A stretch of 51,300 bases of DNA from an uncultured Bacteroides sp. (GTDB taxonomy: Bacteria > Bacteroidota > Bacteroidia > Bacteroidales > Bacteroidaceae): contig CAAFUN010000019.1 in NCBI GenBank assembly GCA_900766195.1, forward strand, positions 1 through 51,300. Direction: 5' to 3'. Position numbers and translations under genes: made by a program. Below, piece by piece: positions 9,108 to 17,671 of the stretch. Position 1 is the first letter of the stretch. The number at the start of each line of letters is the position of its first letter. The notes below the pieces were generated by a model that saw nothing but the letters and a program-made list of their open reading frames with translations, was not told the DNA's origin and ran no database searches.

Positions 9108-9138
9108 ACCCCCTCCAGAATATGTTCTGAGAGGGGGT
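9108..9138 (+). terminator. Hairpin downstream of sucD
   Basis: ACCCCCTC (9108-9115) pairs perfectly with GAGGGGGT (9131-9138), and the inner CAGAA/TTCTG extends the stem across a one-base bulge to a TATG loop. It is a very stable structure, but no T-run follows on the plus strand, so it may be an mRNA 3'-end stabiliser or a weak terminator rather than a classical intrinsic terminator. Confidence 0.55.
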
Positions 9139-9146
9139 GCAATCAC

Positions 9147-9225
9147 TATACGACTGAATAGGGCTAAGTATACGAGTGAGTGCCATTAAGTATACGACTG
9201 AATCAGGTTGAAATGACGACTGAAT
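9147..9225. repeat. Four direct repeats with exact 22-bp period
   Basis: Units of 13 bp start at 9147, 9169, 9191 and 9213: TATACGACTGAAT, TATACGAGTGAGT, TATACGACTGAAT and ATGACGACTGAAT. Units 1 and 3 are identical, and all four share the CGA.TGA core. The spacing is exactly 22 bp each time, about two helical turns, which is typical of repeated protein-binding sites on one DNA face. They lie between the sucD hairpin and metE, about 400 bp before the metE ATG. The intervening 9 bp are not conserved, which argues against a simple tandem duplication. Confidence 0.7.
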
Positions 9226-9624
9226 TTATATCCCTCCAATACTTTAACCTTATCACACTCTTTTATGTAAATTATTTGTATTGGTATGAGCTTATCTGGT
9301 TTTTGTCAGCAGGGGGTGTTGTGATAGATGTGATTATTGCGAAGATCTTGCTCCCGTGGCATTGCTAAAACAGCACTTATATATCAGCAAGGCTCCGTGA
9401 TGTGAATAAAGCTCGTAGATAAAAAATCTTTTAGTATTCTTAATTTCCAAAATATATTCTAGTAAAATCTGACATTTTGGCTGTTTATAGATAATATATC
9501 TTATTTTATATTTATATATAGATAATATATTTATAAACAATATATTTGCTTAGAAAATAAATCAATTATATTGCGGCTTTAAGCCTGTGTAGTTGCAGAG
9601 TATTGACACCTAAAAATAGTAAAT
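9226..9624. other. AT-rich leader region of metE
   Basis: This long untranslated stretch contains a 14-bp direct repeat TATAGATAATATAT (9486-9499 and 9517-9530) inside an inverted pair GTTTATA (9483-9489)/TATAAAC (9532-9538). TATATTTG at 9541-9548 fits a -7 box for metE, but no TTG sits 19-21 nt before it. No cobalamin, SAM or other riboswitch that I know is recognisable. No credible gene is present. Confidence 0.45.
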
Positions 9625-11922
9625 ATGCTAACAAGTATTCTCGGCTATCCTCGTATAGGAAGCCAGCGTGAGTTAAAAAAGGCCTGTGAAAATTACTGGG
9701 CGGGTAAAATAGATGAGTCTCAACTGCAAAGTGAGGCAGCTCTACTAAGAAAACAAAATTGGACGTTGCAGAAAGAGGCCGGAATTGACCTTATTCCTTC
9801 CAATGATTTCTCTTTCTATGACCAGGTGTTGGATATGACTTTGGCTCTTGGAGCTATTCCTTCACGCTATGCTCCGCTGACTACAAACAGACTTGATCTT
9901 TATTTTGCCATGGCGCGTGGCTATCAACGTGATGGGCATGATATTATAGCTATGGAAATGACCAAATGGTTTGATACAAACTATCATTATATAGTGCCGG
10001 AATTCAAGAAAGGACAGCAGTTTAAATTGTTTTATAACAAGGCCTCGTACGAGTACAATGAGGCTCAGGAACTGGGTATTGAAACGAAACCGGTCATTAT
10101 AGGCCCTATTACCTATTTATTATTAGGCAAAGAGAAAGAGGCGGGCTTCCATCGTTTGGACTTGTTGGATAACCTGTTGCCGGCATATATTGAACTATTG
10201 AGGGAACTGGAAGTGTCCGGTGCGAAATGGGTGCAGCTGGATGAGCCTTTTCTGGCGTTGGATATCAATAAGGAAGTCCGCGAGGCTTATGAGAAGGCCT
10301 ATCAGCAGATCAGCGCAAGCTGTCCGGCACTTCAGTTGATCGTGGCTACTTATTTTGAAGGATTGAAAGATAACCTTTCTTTGGCTGTCAACCTTCCTGT
10401 TGATGCTCTGCACATTGATGTGGTGAGAGCACCGCAACAATTGGACGAAGTATTGAATGCTTTGCCTGCCTCTAAAAAACTCTCTGTGGGCGTAGTGGAT
10501 GGCAGAAATATCTGGAAGAATGATTTGGAGAAATCGCGGGAACTTATTCAAAAGGCGGTGAACGCATTGGGCGAAGAACGGGTCATAATTGCCGGGTCTT
10601 CATCTTTCCTTCATGTGCCTTGCGACTTGGATTTGGAGAAGAATGAAAAGGTGTTGACGGCCGAGATTAAACAATGGATGGCTTTTGCCAAACAAAAGGT
10701 GCACGAGCTGGTAGCGTTGAAAGAGTTGTGTCGGAAAAACATTCCCGAATCTGCTCTTCCGGCTTTAGTTCTTAGCAATATAGTTGCCATGAACCGCACC
10801 AATTCTACGCTTATCCATAATCCTATTGTAAAGGAGGCTGTGTCTCGCATTACTGAAAAAGATGAGCTGAGGGATCACCCTTTTGCTACGCGTTGTAAGA
10901 AACAACATGAAGCTCTTGGACTGCCTTTGTATCCCACTACCACCATTGGCTCCTTTCCGCAAACCAAAGAGGTGCGTTCGTGGCGGGCACGGTTTAAGAA
11001 AAACGAATTGACTGAGACGGAATACGGCTTCCTCTTGAGATCTGAAATAGAGAAAACCGTGAAGTGGCAAGAAAGTATTGGCTTGGATGTGCTGGTGCAT
11101 GGCGAGTTCGAACGCAATGATATGGTGGAATACTTCGGTGAGCAACTGAGCGGATTTACCTTTACACAAAACGGATGGGTACAGAGCTACGGATCACGTT
11201 GTGTGAAGCCTCCTGTTATTTATGGTGATGTTTCTCGTCCGCATCCGATGACGGTGGAATGGTCTACCTATGCACAGTCACTGACCGGCAAACTGATGAA
11301 GGGGATGTTGACAGGCCCTGTCACAATCTTGCAGTGGTCGTTTGTGAGGGATGATCAGCCACGCTCTGAAACTTGCCGGCAGATAGCCTTGGCTATCCGT
11401 CAGGAAGTTGCCGATCTTGAAAAGGTCGGTATAAAAGTGATTCAGATTGATGAGCCTGCTTTCAGAGAAGGGTTACCCTTGCGTCGTGAGGACTGGAATA
11501 CTTATCTGGATTGGGCTGTGCAGTGCTTCTGCCTTTCGGCTGCAACCGTCAAGGATGAAACACAGATTCATACCCACATGTGCTACTCCGAGTTTAACGA
11601 TATCATAGAATACATTGCCAAGATGGATGCGGATGTGATTACGATAGAGTGCTCACGCTCGCAGATGGAGCTGCTGGATGCATTTGTGAAGTTCAGCTAT
11701 CCCAACGAGATAGGGCCGGGCGTGTATGACATACATTCACCGCGTGTACCTTCTGTAGACGAGATGGTGGCCTTAATGAAAAAAGCGGTTAAGGTTATAC
11801 CGCCTGCGCAACTGTGGGTGAACCCCGACTGTGGACTCAAAACGCGTGGCTGGGAGGAAACGAAAGAAGCACTCAGTCGCATGGTTGAAGCTGCCCGTAT
11901 CTTGAGAAAGGAAGTTGTGTAA
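9625..11922 (+). CDS. metE: Cobalamin-independent methionine synthase
   Basis: The 765-residue enzyme transfers a methyl group from methyltetrahydrofolate-polyglutamate to homocysteine. Both TIM-barrel halves are present: the N-terminal half begins MLTSILGYPRIGSQRELKKA, and the catalytic half begins near residue 436 with PTTTIGSFPQT. The zinc ligands are all intact: H651 and C653 (THMCYSEF), E675 (ITIECSRS) and C736 (NPDCGLKTRGW). They are offset by ten from the E. coli positions 641/643/665/726. It is monocistronic; a long AT-rich leader with repeats lies upstream and a shared terminator downstream. B12-independent methionine synthesis would help a cell that cannot make cobalamin. Confidence 0.97.
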   Translation: MLTSILGYPRIGSQRELKKACENYWAGKIDESQLQSEAALLRKQNWTLQKEAGIDLIPSNDFSFYDQVLDMTLALGAIPSRYAPLTTNRLDLYFAMARGYQRDGHDIIAMEMTKWFDTNYHYIVPEFKKGQQFKLFYNKASYEYNEAQELGIETKPVIIGPITYLLLGKEKEAGFHRLDLLDNLLPAYIELLRELEVSGAKWVQLDEPFLALDINKEVREAYEKAYQQISASCPALQLIVATYFEGLKDNLSLAVNLPVDALHIDVVRAPQQLDEVLNALPASKKLSVGVVDGRNIWKNDLEKSRELIQKAVNALGEERVIIAGSSSFLHVPCDLDLEKNEKVLTAEIKQWMAFAKQKVHELVALKELCRKNIPESALPALVLSNIVAMNRTNSTLIHNPIVKEAVSRITEKDELRDHPFATRCKKQHEALGLPLYPTTTIGSFPQTKEVRSWRARFKKNELTETEYGFLLRSEIEKTVKWQESIGLDVLVHGEFERNDMVEYFGEQLSGFTFTQNGWVQSYGSRCVKPPVIYGDVSRPHPMTVEWSTYAQSLTGKLMKGMLTGPVTILQWSFVRDDQPRSETCRQIALAIRQEVADLEKVGIKVIQIDEPAFREGLPLRREDWNTYLDWAVQCFCLSAATVKDETQIHTHMCYSEFNDIIEYIAKMDADVITIECSRSQMELLDAFVKFSYPNEIGPGVYDIHSPRVPSVDEMVALMKKAVKVIPPAQLWVNPDCGLKTRGWEETKEALSRMVEAARILRKEVV

Positions 11923-11955
11923 GGTTTGCTTTCCTTTCCTCTATATAAAACATCA

Positions 11956-11991
11956 AGCAGATGCACCGCTTTACAAGCACGTGCATCTGCT
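11956..11991. terminator. Bidirectional terminator between metE and dus
   Basis: AGCAGATGCAC (11956-11966) and GTGCATCTGCT (11981-11991) form a perfect 11-bp stem with a 14-nt loop, midway between two convergent genes. On the minus strand the stem is followed by a T-rich stretch; on the plus strand by A-rich sequence. It probably serves both genes, more strongly the minus-strand one. Confidence 0.75.
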
Positions 11992-12017
11992 GAAAAATAA
12001 ATTCACGTAAGCTCGGC

Positions 12018-12974
12018 TTACTCGTGAGTATAAGTGCTGATCAAGCTGTTTACCGCCATCTGGTAGGTCTCCAACTTGGTTGCTTTATGAATAGCTTTCT
12101 TTGCTTTCCTGTCCGCATCGGGCAGAAGATACTCCCAAAAACTCTTTATCTTCATCAATAATTGCTTTTCTCCACCTTCTAAATGATTGTTGTATAGGGT
12201 GAAGAATTTGGTATGGAATGCACGGAGCTTATCACGCATTTCACTGGTAGAGAATGGATGTCCCTGTTGATATTCGACAGCCAGAGCCGGATTAGCCAGC
12301 AGTCCCCGTCCCATCATAACTCCGGCTAGGCGTGGGAAGCGTTCTTTAAGGGCATGTATATCTTCAATGGTGTGCAAATCGCCGTTATAGATAAGCGGAT
12401 GACGGCATTCGTTATAAAATGCTTCAAAGCCATGTAGATCTACCTCACCTTTATATTGCTGTTCTCCCAAACGGGGGTGCAGGATAAGATGGGTTAGCGG
12501 CAATTCGTTCAGCAAGGGCAATAGAGCAAGACACTCTTCAGGCTTATCCCATCCCAACCTTAATTTTACGGAAAACGAAAGATCAGGATGATTCTCTATA
12601 GCTGTGGTTAGCAGTTGCCGCACTTCATCGGGGTAGGGCAACATTCCCGAACCATTATGTCGTTTGGCCAGAAAAGGATAAGGGCAACCCATATTGAAAT
12701 TAATCCTGCTATAGCCTTTGGTGGTAAACAAGCTGATAACCTTTTCCATCTTCTCTACATTGGGAGCGATGAGCTGCGGTATAAGATTGACCCCTTCGTT
12801 GTTTTCCGGTTCTATATCGCGGATGTCTTTCCGACGGATTTCACCGTGCTCCACTCGTACGAAAGGAGAGTAATAACTTGCCATGCCGCCAAATACCTGT
12901 GCATGCGCACTACGGTAAAAAGCTTCGGTATAACCCTGCAGCGGGGCGAAATGTATGGGAAGATTGTCTTGCAT
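12018..12974 (-). CDS. tRNA-dihydrouridine synthase family protein
   Basis: The 318-residue flavoenzyme reduces uridine to dihydrouridine in the tRNA D-loop. It shows the Dus TIM-barrel order: FAPLQGYTEAFYRSA (FMN site), the catalytic-cysteine motif NMGCPYPFLAKRHNGSGML with C97, SVKLRLGW, LILHPRLGEQQYKG, IYNGDLHTIEDI and VMMGRGLLANP (phosphate-binding loop), then a small helical C-terminal domain. The exact target position (DusA/B/C-like) cannot be decided by reading. It is a single gene converging on metE with a shared terminator. Confidence 0.93.
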   Translation of the reverse strand: MQDNLPIHFAPLQGYTEAFYRSAHAQVFGGMASYYSPFVRVEHGEIRRKDIRDIEPENNEGVNLIPQLIAPNVEKMEKVISLFTTKGYSRINFNMGCPYPFLAKRHNGSGMLPYPDEVRQLLTTAIENHPDLSFSVKLRLGWDKPEECLALLPLLNELPLTHLILHPRLGEQQYKGEVDLHGFEAFYNECRHPLIYNGDLHTIEDIHALKERFPRLAGVMMGRGLLANPALAVEYQQGHPFSTSEMRDKLRAFHTKFFTLYNNHLEGGEKQLLMKIKSFWEYLLPDADRKAKKAIHKATKLETYQMAVNSLISTYTHE

Positions 12975-13425
12975 AATCAGAAGTTGTTGCTCGTTTATAA
13001 TTCAGCGTTCCCCACCGTGCACGGATACCTTAACGTTCTTTCGAGATATCTATTGCTGCTATTCTCATCTTGGTCGGCTGGCATTATAATACGCTTTTTT
13101 GTAACTTACAATGTTTTACTTTCAGGACGTAAAGATAGTGGTTTTGTATGAGAAATGCGGTATGGTAAAGAATAATGCGGGTAAGACTCTCACCAGGCAT
13201 TCTGTTTTTTGTAGGCAACTCTTATCTCTTCGTTCGACGCTTTTTCCCGATTATCCTATTCTACTTCAGTTTCCGGTATAAACACTTCAGTCTTCTTTTT
13301 AGTTGCTTGGGTAAGTTTGGTGTATCACTATCCCTGTTTTCAACCTATTTTTGTCGAGATATAAAGTCTGTTATTCGGTTTGATATGGCCTTTTGATTAG
13401 ATAATTACTCTATAAAAATATTAAA
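12975..13425. other. Intergenic region before the RND efflux operon
   Basis: About 450 bases lie between divergent genes. A weak promoter candidate for the efflux operon is TTTG at 13379-13382, then 19 nt, then TAATTACT at 13402-13409 (only partly matching TAnnTTTG). No regulator gene or operator palindrome is visible here, although such pumps often have one nearby. Short open frames in this stretch lack coding character. Confidence 0.45.
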
Positions 13426-13440
13426 ATGCAGATATACATT

Positions 13441-14508
13441 ATGAAATCTATTGTAACTATTTCACTAATTGCAATTTTACTATCCGGTTGCAATACATCC
13501 AAAGAAAAAGAATCGGCAAAGCAGCAGCGTTCATTACCTGTCATGGAACTAAAACTGGACTCCATAACACTTTATACCGAATATCCTGCCAAAGTGCAAG
13601 GTAAGGTTGATATTGACGTCCGTGCACGTGTAGATGGTTATATCCAATCTATTTATGTAGAAGAAGGTAGCTATGTGAAAGCCGGACAAACATTATTCAA
13701 AATAGACGACCGCTCTTATGTGGAAGCTTTAAATGCGGCTAAGGCACAGTTGGCAACGGCAGAGTTGGAGGTTAATAAATATAGAATGTTGAGTCAGAAT
13801 AAGGTGACTTCCGACTTCCAACTCAAGACGGCTGAGGCTGCTTATCAGACTGCGAAATCGGCTGTTGCTACGGCACGTATAAATTTGGGATACACCACGG
13901 TTAAAGCTCCTGTTAGTGGATTTATAGGACTTATACCCAAACGTATCGGGAATTTAGTGGCACCTAATGATGCGCAACCGCTTACCACTTTATCGGATAT
14001 AAGCGAGGTATATGCCTATTTTGCCATATCAGAGAAGGATTTCTTGCTCTTCAATACGCAATATAAAGGTCAGAATGTGAATGAGAAGATAGCCAAAATG
14101 GAACATGTGTCTCTGATGTTGGCGGACAATAGCGTTTATCCGTCTAAAGGAAAAATAGACATGGTGAACGGGGGCTTTGACACAAGCACCGGGGCCATAA
14201 GTATGCGAGCTGTATTTAATAACCCCAATCGACTTTTGCGTACGGGCAATACAGGACGTATTATTATTCCGCGCAAGGCAACTAATGTTTTGCTCGTTCC
14301 GGTTTTATCTACTATGGACTTGCAAGATAAGATATTGGTTTTGCGACTGACCAAGGACAACAAGGCGGAACGTGTGGCTATTACCATTAGTGGCAAGCAA
14401 GGTGACTATTATGTGGTAGAAGGAGGAGTAAAGGCCGGAGATCGCATTATCGTTAAAGAGTTGGAAACAGTAACAGATGGCGAGTCTATCAAACCCGAAA
14501 TTCAATAA
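13441..14508 (+). CDS. RND efflux periplasmic adaptor (HlyD/AcrA family lipoprotein)
   Basis: The protein bridges the inner-membrane RND pump and outer-membrane channel. From ATG 13441 it has a lipoprotein signal (MKSIVTISLIAILLSGC, Cys 17), so it is lipid-anchored in the inner membrane facing the periplasm. The split lipoyl domain is seen as VRARVDGYIQSIYVEEGSYVKAGQTLFKID and YTTVKAPVSGFIGLIPKRIGNLVAP, with an alpha-hairpin between and a beta-barrel/MPD region after. An in-frame ATG at 13426 would add five residues; I prefer 13441 because the signal peptide then has the usual MK start. The pump gene follows 6 nt after the stop, and the outer-membrane factor after that. Confidence 0.92.
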   Translation: MKSIVTISLIAILLSGCNTSKEKESAKQQRSLPVMELKLDSITLYTEYPAKVQGKVDIDVRARVDGYIQSIYVEEGSYVKAGQTLFKIDDRSYVEALNAAKAQLATAELEVNKYRMLSQNKVTSDFQLKTAEAAYQTAKSAVATARINLGYTTVKAPVSGFIGLIPKRIGNLVAPNDAQPLTTLSDISEVYAYFAISEKDFLLFNTQYKGQNVNEKIAKMEHVSLMLADNSVYPSKGKIDMVNGGFDTSTGAISMRAVFNNPNRLLRTGNTGRIIIPRKATNVLLVPVLSTMDLQDKILVLRLTKDNKAERVAITISGKQGDYYVVEGGVKAGDRIIVKELETVTDGESIKPEIQ

Positions 14509-14514
14509 GAAATC

Positions 14515-17500
14515 ATGATACAAAGAATTATAAACCGCCCTGTATTGGCTACGGTGGTTTCTATTATATTGGTTTTTCTTGGTATAATAAGTATAACCCG
14601 TTTAGCTAGAACGCAGTTTCCGGACATTGCTCCGCCCACAGTAAGTGTGGAGGGTACTTATCCCGGAGGTAACAGTGAAAGCGTCACCCGATCTGTTATT
14701 GTGCCGCTCGAAGAGGCCATTAACGGTGTGGAAGGCATGGATTATATTAGATCGACTGCCGGTAGCGACGGATATTTCACTGTTACAATAGTGTTTAAGC
14801 TGGGTACAAATCCCGACCAAGCTGCTGTTAATGTGCAGAATCGTGTAGCGCAGGTGAATAGCCAGATACCCCAAGAAGTGCTTCAAGCCGGTATTACTAC
14901 GACTAAACAACAGAATAGCAATATTATGATGTTTAACTTAACAAGCCGGGATGAAAAGAAGTACGATGAGTTGTTTTTGCAGAATTATGCCAAGATCAAT
15001 TTGGTACCTGCCATCAAACGTATTCAAGGTGTGGGTAATGTACAGCTCTTTGGAGCAAAGGATTACCAAATGCGTATCTGGCTTGATCCTCAAAAACTTG
15101 CCGTCAACAATTTAGTGCCTAGTGATATAGAAAGAGCTATTGCTAATTCAAGTTTTGAGACTTCACCCGGAAAGTTTGGTGAAGAATCTGATGCGCCAAT
15201 GCAATACGTCATCAAATATCGGGGCAAACTGAATACTTCGGAGCAATTTGGAAAGATAGTCATCAAGTCCAATTCCGAAGGTGCTCTACTTCGTTTGAAA
15301 GATGTGGCCCGCATTGAACTGGGCTCTGCCGCATATGGCATAGAAGATAAGCAGGACGGAATGCCTGCTGTTACGCTTGGTATTTTACAAACGAGCGGTT
15401 CAAATGCCAGTCAGATTGAAACTGAAGTACGGGCTTTACTCAAAGAACAAAGCAGAAGTTTCCCCAAAGGAATTGATTATACCATTGTTCAGAGTGCCAA
15501 AGAACGGCTTGATGCAGCTATCAGTCAGGTGGTAAGAACACTTATCGAAGCTTTTATGCTTGTGGTTATTGTCGTATTTCTCTTCTTGCAAGATATACGT
15601 TCTACGCTGATACCCGCTATAGCGGTACCGGTGTCTATTATCGGTACATTCTTCTGTCTCTATTTTATTGGGTTCTCAATAAACGTGCTTACGCTGTTTG
15701 CTCTTGTGTTGGCCATTGGTATCGTTGTAGATGATGCCATTGTGGTGGTTGAGGCTGTACACTCCAAACTGGAGGGGGTCAGTAAAGACCCCAAAGAGGC
15801 CACTAGATCTGCTATGAGTGAAATAACCGGTGTTATTATCTCTATTACCTTAGTAATGTGTGCCGTATTCCTGCCTATTGGTTTTATGGAAGGGCCTGCC
15901 GGCATTTTTTATAAACAATTTGCCTATACGTTGGTCTTTGCAATCTTGATTTCGGCTTTAAATGCACTCACACTGAGTCCGGCTTTATGTGCTTTGTTAC
16001 TTCGTCCACTCAACGAGGAGCATGCCTCATTTAAGAAATCTACGTTTAAAACTAGATTCTTCTATGCCTTCAATGTTGGGTTCAAGAGCTTCACGAATAA
16101 GTATCTTCACGTGGTGAATTTCTCCATTAAACGCAAATGGCTTACGATAGGGTTGCTGGCTGTTGTTTCAGTCATTGCATTCTGGATGATGAACACAGCG
16201 CCTAAAGACTTTGTGCCGGCTGAAGATGACCGCTTTGTGACATATTCGTTAGCACTGCCCGCGGGTACAAACATACAGCATACAACAGTGGTTATCAACC
16301 GTTTGGATAGTGCTTTCCAACAGATGCCTGAAGTGGAGAGCGTAACCAGTATTTCCGGTTTCAACCTACTTAGTAATAATGCCGGTCCATCTTATGCCAT
16401 GGGCTTCATGAGGTTGAAAGAGAAGAAAGATCGTGGTGAAATACAGGATATGGACAAGATTATAGAACAGATGAATATCCGTATTGCAAACATACAAGCC
16501 GGACAAATAAGTCTGTTTAGAAGTCCTCCGGTAGAAGGATTTGGTAATATGGGAGGAGCTGAGCTAGTGGTGCAAGACAGAACAGGTGGAAGCATCGGCC
16601 ATTTTACCAAAGTAACGGAAGATTTGATTGCCCAATTAAATAAGGAACCTTCTGTTTCAATGGCATTCACTACTTTCCGGAACGACTTTCCTCAGTTTGA
16701 AGTAGAGGTGGATGAGGATAAGGCTTACCAGCTGGGTACTACTCCACGTGATGTATTAAGTACGCTGCAATTGTATTACGGAGGAGGTCAAGTCGGTGAC
16801 TTTATCCGTTTCGGGAAATTCTACCGGGTAAGTATAAAGGCAGCCGGACAATATCGTATGGACGAGCAATCGTTAAGTCAGGTCTATGTGAAGAACCAGC
16901 AGGGAGATATGATACCTATAAACAGCCTTGTGAAACTATCTAAAGTGTATGGTCCTGAAACGATGAACAGATACAATCTATTCAACAGCATTACGGTAAA
17001 TGTCTTATCTGCTCCGGGTTATAGCAATGGGCAGTTAATGGAGGCTACAGAAAAAGTGGTTAGAGAAAAACTGCCTGAAGGCTACGGCTATGAATGGAGC
17101 GGGTTGAGCCGGGAGGAAAAGAAGTCGGGCGAGCAAATGTTTTTCATCTTTGCACTTTGTATCCTGTTCACTTATTTTTTATTGTCGGCCCAATACGAAA
17201 GCTATATATTGCCATTGGCTGTGATCTTCTCTATCCCCACCGGATTATTAGGTGTGTTTCTAGCAATAGGAATGGCTGGGATCACCAATAATATCTATGT
17301 GCAGATAGGCTTGATTATGTTGATTGGACTATTGGCTAAGAATGCAATTTTAATTGTTGAGTTTGCAGCGCAAGCTCGCAGAAAAGGTATCCCAATTGTG
17401 GCGTCTGCTCTTGAAGGAGCCCGACAACGGTTCAGACCGATTCTGATGACATCCCTTGCATTTATCATCGGACTTGTGCCACTTACTTTGGCTAGTGGAT

Positions 17501-17658
17501 CTTCGGCAGTAGGAAACAAGTCGATCAGCATAGGTGCTATTGGTGGAATGCTTAGTGGAGTGATACTCGGTGTAGTTTTTATCCCTGTATTATATATTGT
17601 GTTTCAAACATTACATGAAAAGATATCAGGGAAAAAGAAAGAACAAGAAGTCCTATAA
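14515..17658 (+). CDS. RND family efflux pump, inner-membrane transporter (HAE1/AcrB type)
   Basis: The 1047-residue protein is a proton-driven exporter of hydrophobic or amphiphilic compounds such as drugs or bile salts. Its length and layout are those of AcrB: TM1 at 10-30, the porter domain, a TM2-6 block, a second periplasmic half, and a C-terminal TM block ending before residue 1035. The proton-relay pair is visible as D406-D407 in LAIGIVVDDAIVVVEA, and the second conserved TM motif as LIGLLAKNAILIVEFA. Specificity cannot be read. It is the second gene of a plus-strand run of six genes. Confidence 0.95.
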   Translation: MIQRIINRPVLATVVSIILVFLGIISITRLARTQFPDIAPPTVSVEGTYPGGNSESVTRSVIVPLEEAINGVEGMDYIRSTAGSDGYFTVTIVFKLGTNPDQAAVNVQNRVAQVNSQIPQEVLQAGITTTKQQNSNIMMFNLTSRDEKKYDELFLQNYAKINLVPAIKRIQGVGNVQLFGAKDYQMRIWLDPQKLAVNNLVPSDIERAIANSSFETSPGKFGEESDAPMQYVIKYRGKLNTSEQFGKIVIKSNSEGALLRLKDVARIELGSAAYGIEDKQDGMPAVTLGILQTSGSNASQIETEVRALLKEQSRSFPKGIDYTIVQSAKERLDAAISQVVRTLIEAFMLVVIVVFLFLQDIRSTLIPAIAVPVSIIGTFFCLYFIGFSINVLTLFALVLAIGIVVDDAIVVVEAVHSKLEGVSKDPKEATRSAMSEITGVIISITLVMCAVFLPIGFMEGPAGIFYKQFAYTLVFAILISALNALTLSPALCALLLRPLNEEHASFKKSTFKTRFFYAFNVGFKSFTNKYLHVVNFSIKRKWLTIGLLAVVSVIAFWMMNTAPKDFVPAEDDRFVTYSLALPAGTNIQHTTVVINRLDSAFQQMPEVESVTSISGFNLLSNNAGPSYAMGFMRLKEKKDRGEIQDMDKIIEQMNIRIANIQAGQISLFRSPPVEGFGNMGGAELVVQDRTGGSIGHFTKVTEDLIAQLNKEPSVSMAFTTFRNDFPQFEVEVDEDKAYQLGTTPRDVLSTLQLYYGGGQVGDFIRFGKFYRVSIKAAGQYRMDEQSLSQVYVKNQQGDMIPINSLVKLSKVYGPETMNRYNLFNSITVNVLSAPGYSNGQLMEATEKVVREKLPEGYGYEWSGLSREEKKSGEQMFFIFALCILFTYFLLSAQYESYILPLAVIFSIPTGLLGVFLAIGMAGITNNIYVQIGLIMLIGLLAKNAILIVEFAAQARRKGIPIVASALEGARQRFRPILMTSLAFIIGLVPLTLASGSSAVGNKSISIGAIGGMLSGVILGVVFIPVLYIVFQTLHEKISGKKKEQEVL

Positions 17659-17671
17659 AAAATTAGATTGT

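Noticed and set aside
9147..9225. CRISPR array
   Set aside because: Repeat units are 13 bp with 9-bp spacers and no cas genes lie nearby; the geometry is that of binding sites.
9180..9540. Short open frames on both strands between sucD and metE
   Set aside because: They run through the 22-bp repeat array and AT-rich leader and have no coding character.
9226..9624. Cobalamin, SAM or other riboswitch upstream of metE
   Set aside because: Looked for B12-box and SAM-type conserved cores; none present.
12615..13151. 178-residue open frame on the plus strand over dus and its upstream region
   Set aside because: Antisense shadow of the Dus gene, low-complexity hydrophobic end, no family resemblance.
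13170..13200. Sequence resembling a tRNA 3' end (GCGGGTAAGACTCTCACC) before the efflux operon
   Set aside because: The T-loop lacks TTC and no acceptor, D or anticodon arms can be found upstream.
13175..13396. 73-residue open frame before the efflux operon
   Set aside because: Phe/Ser-rich peptide without signal, domain or ribosome site; the region is better read as intergenic.
17597..17671. Upstream start for the outer-membrane factor
   Set aside because: It would overlap the RND pump gene by 62 bp and place 25 basic residues before the lipoprotein signal.
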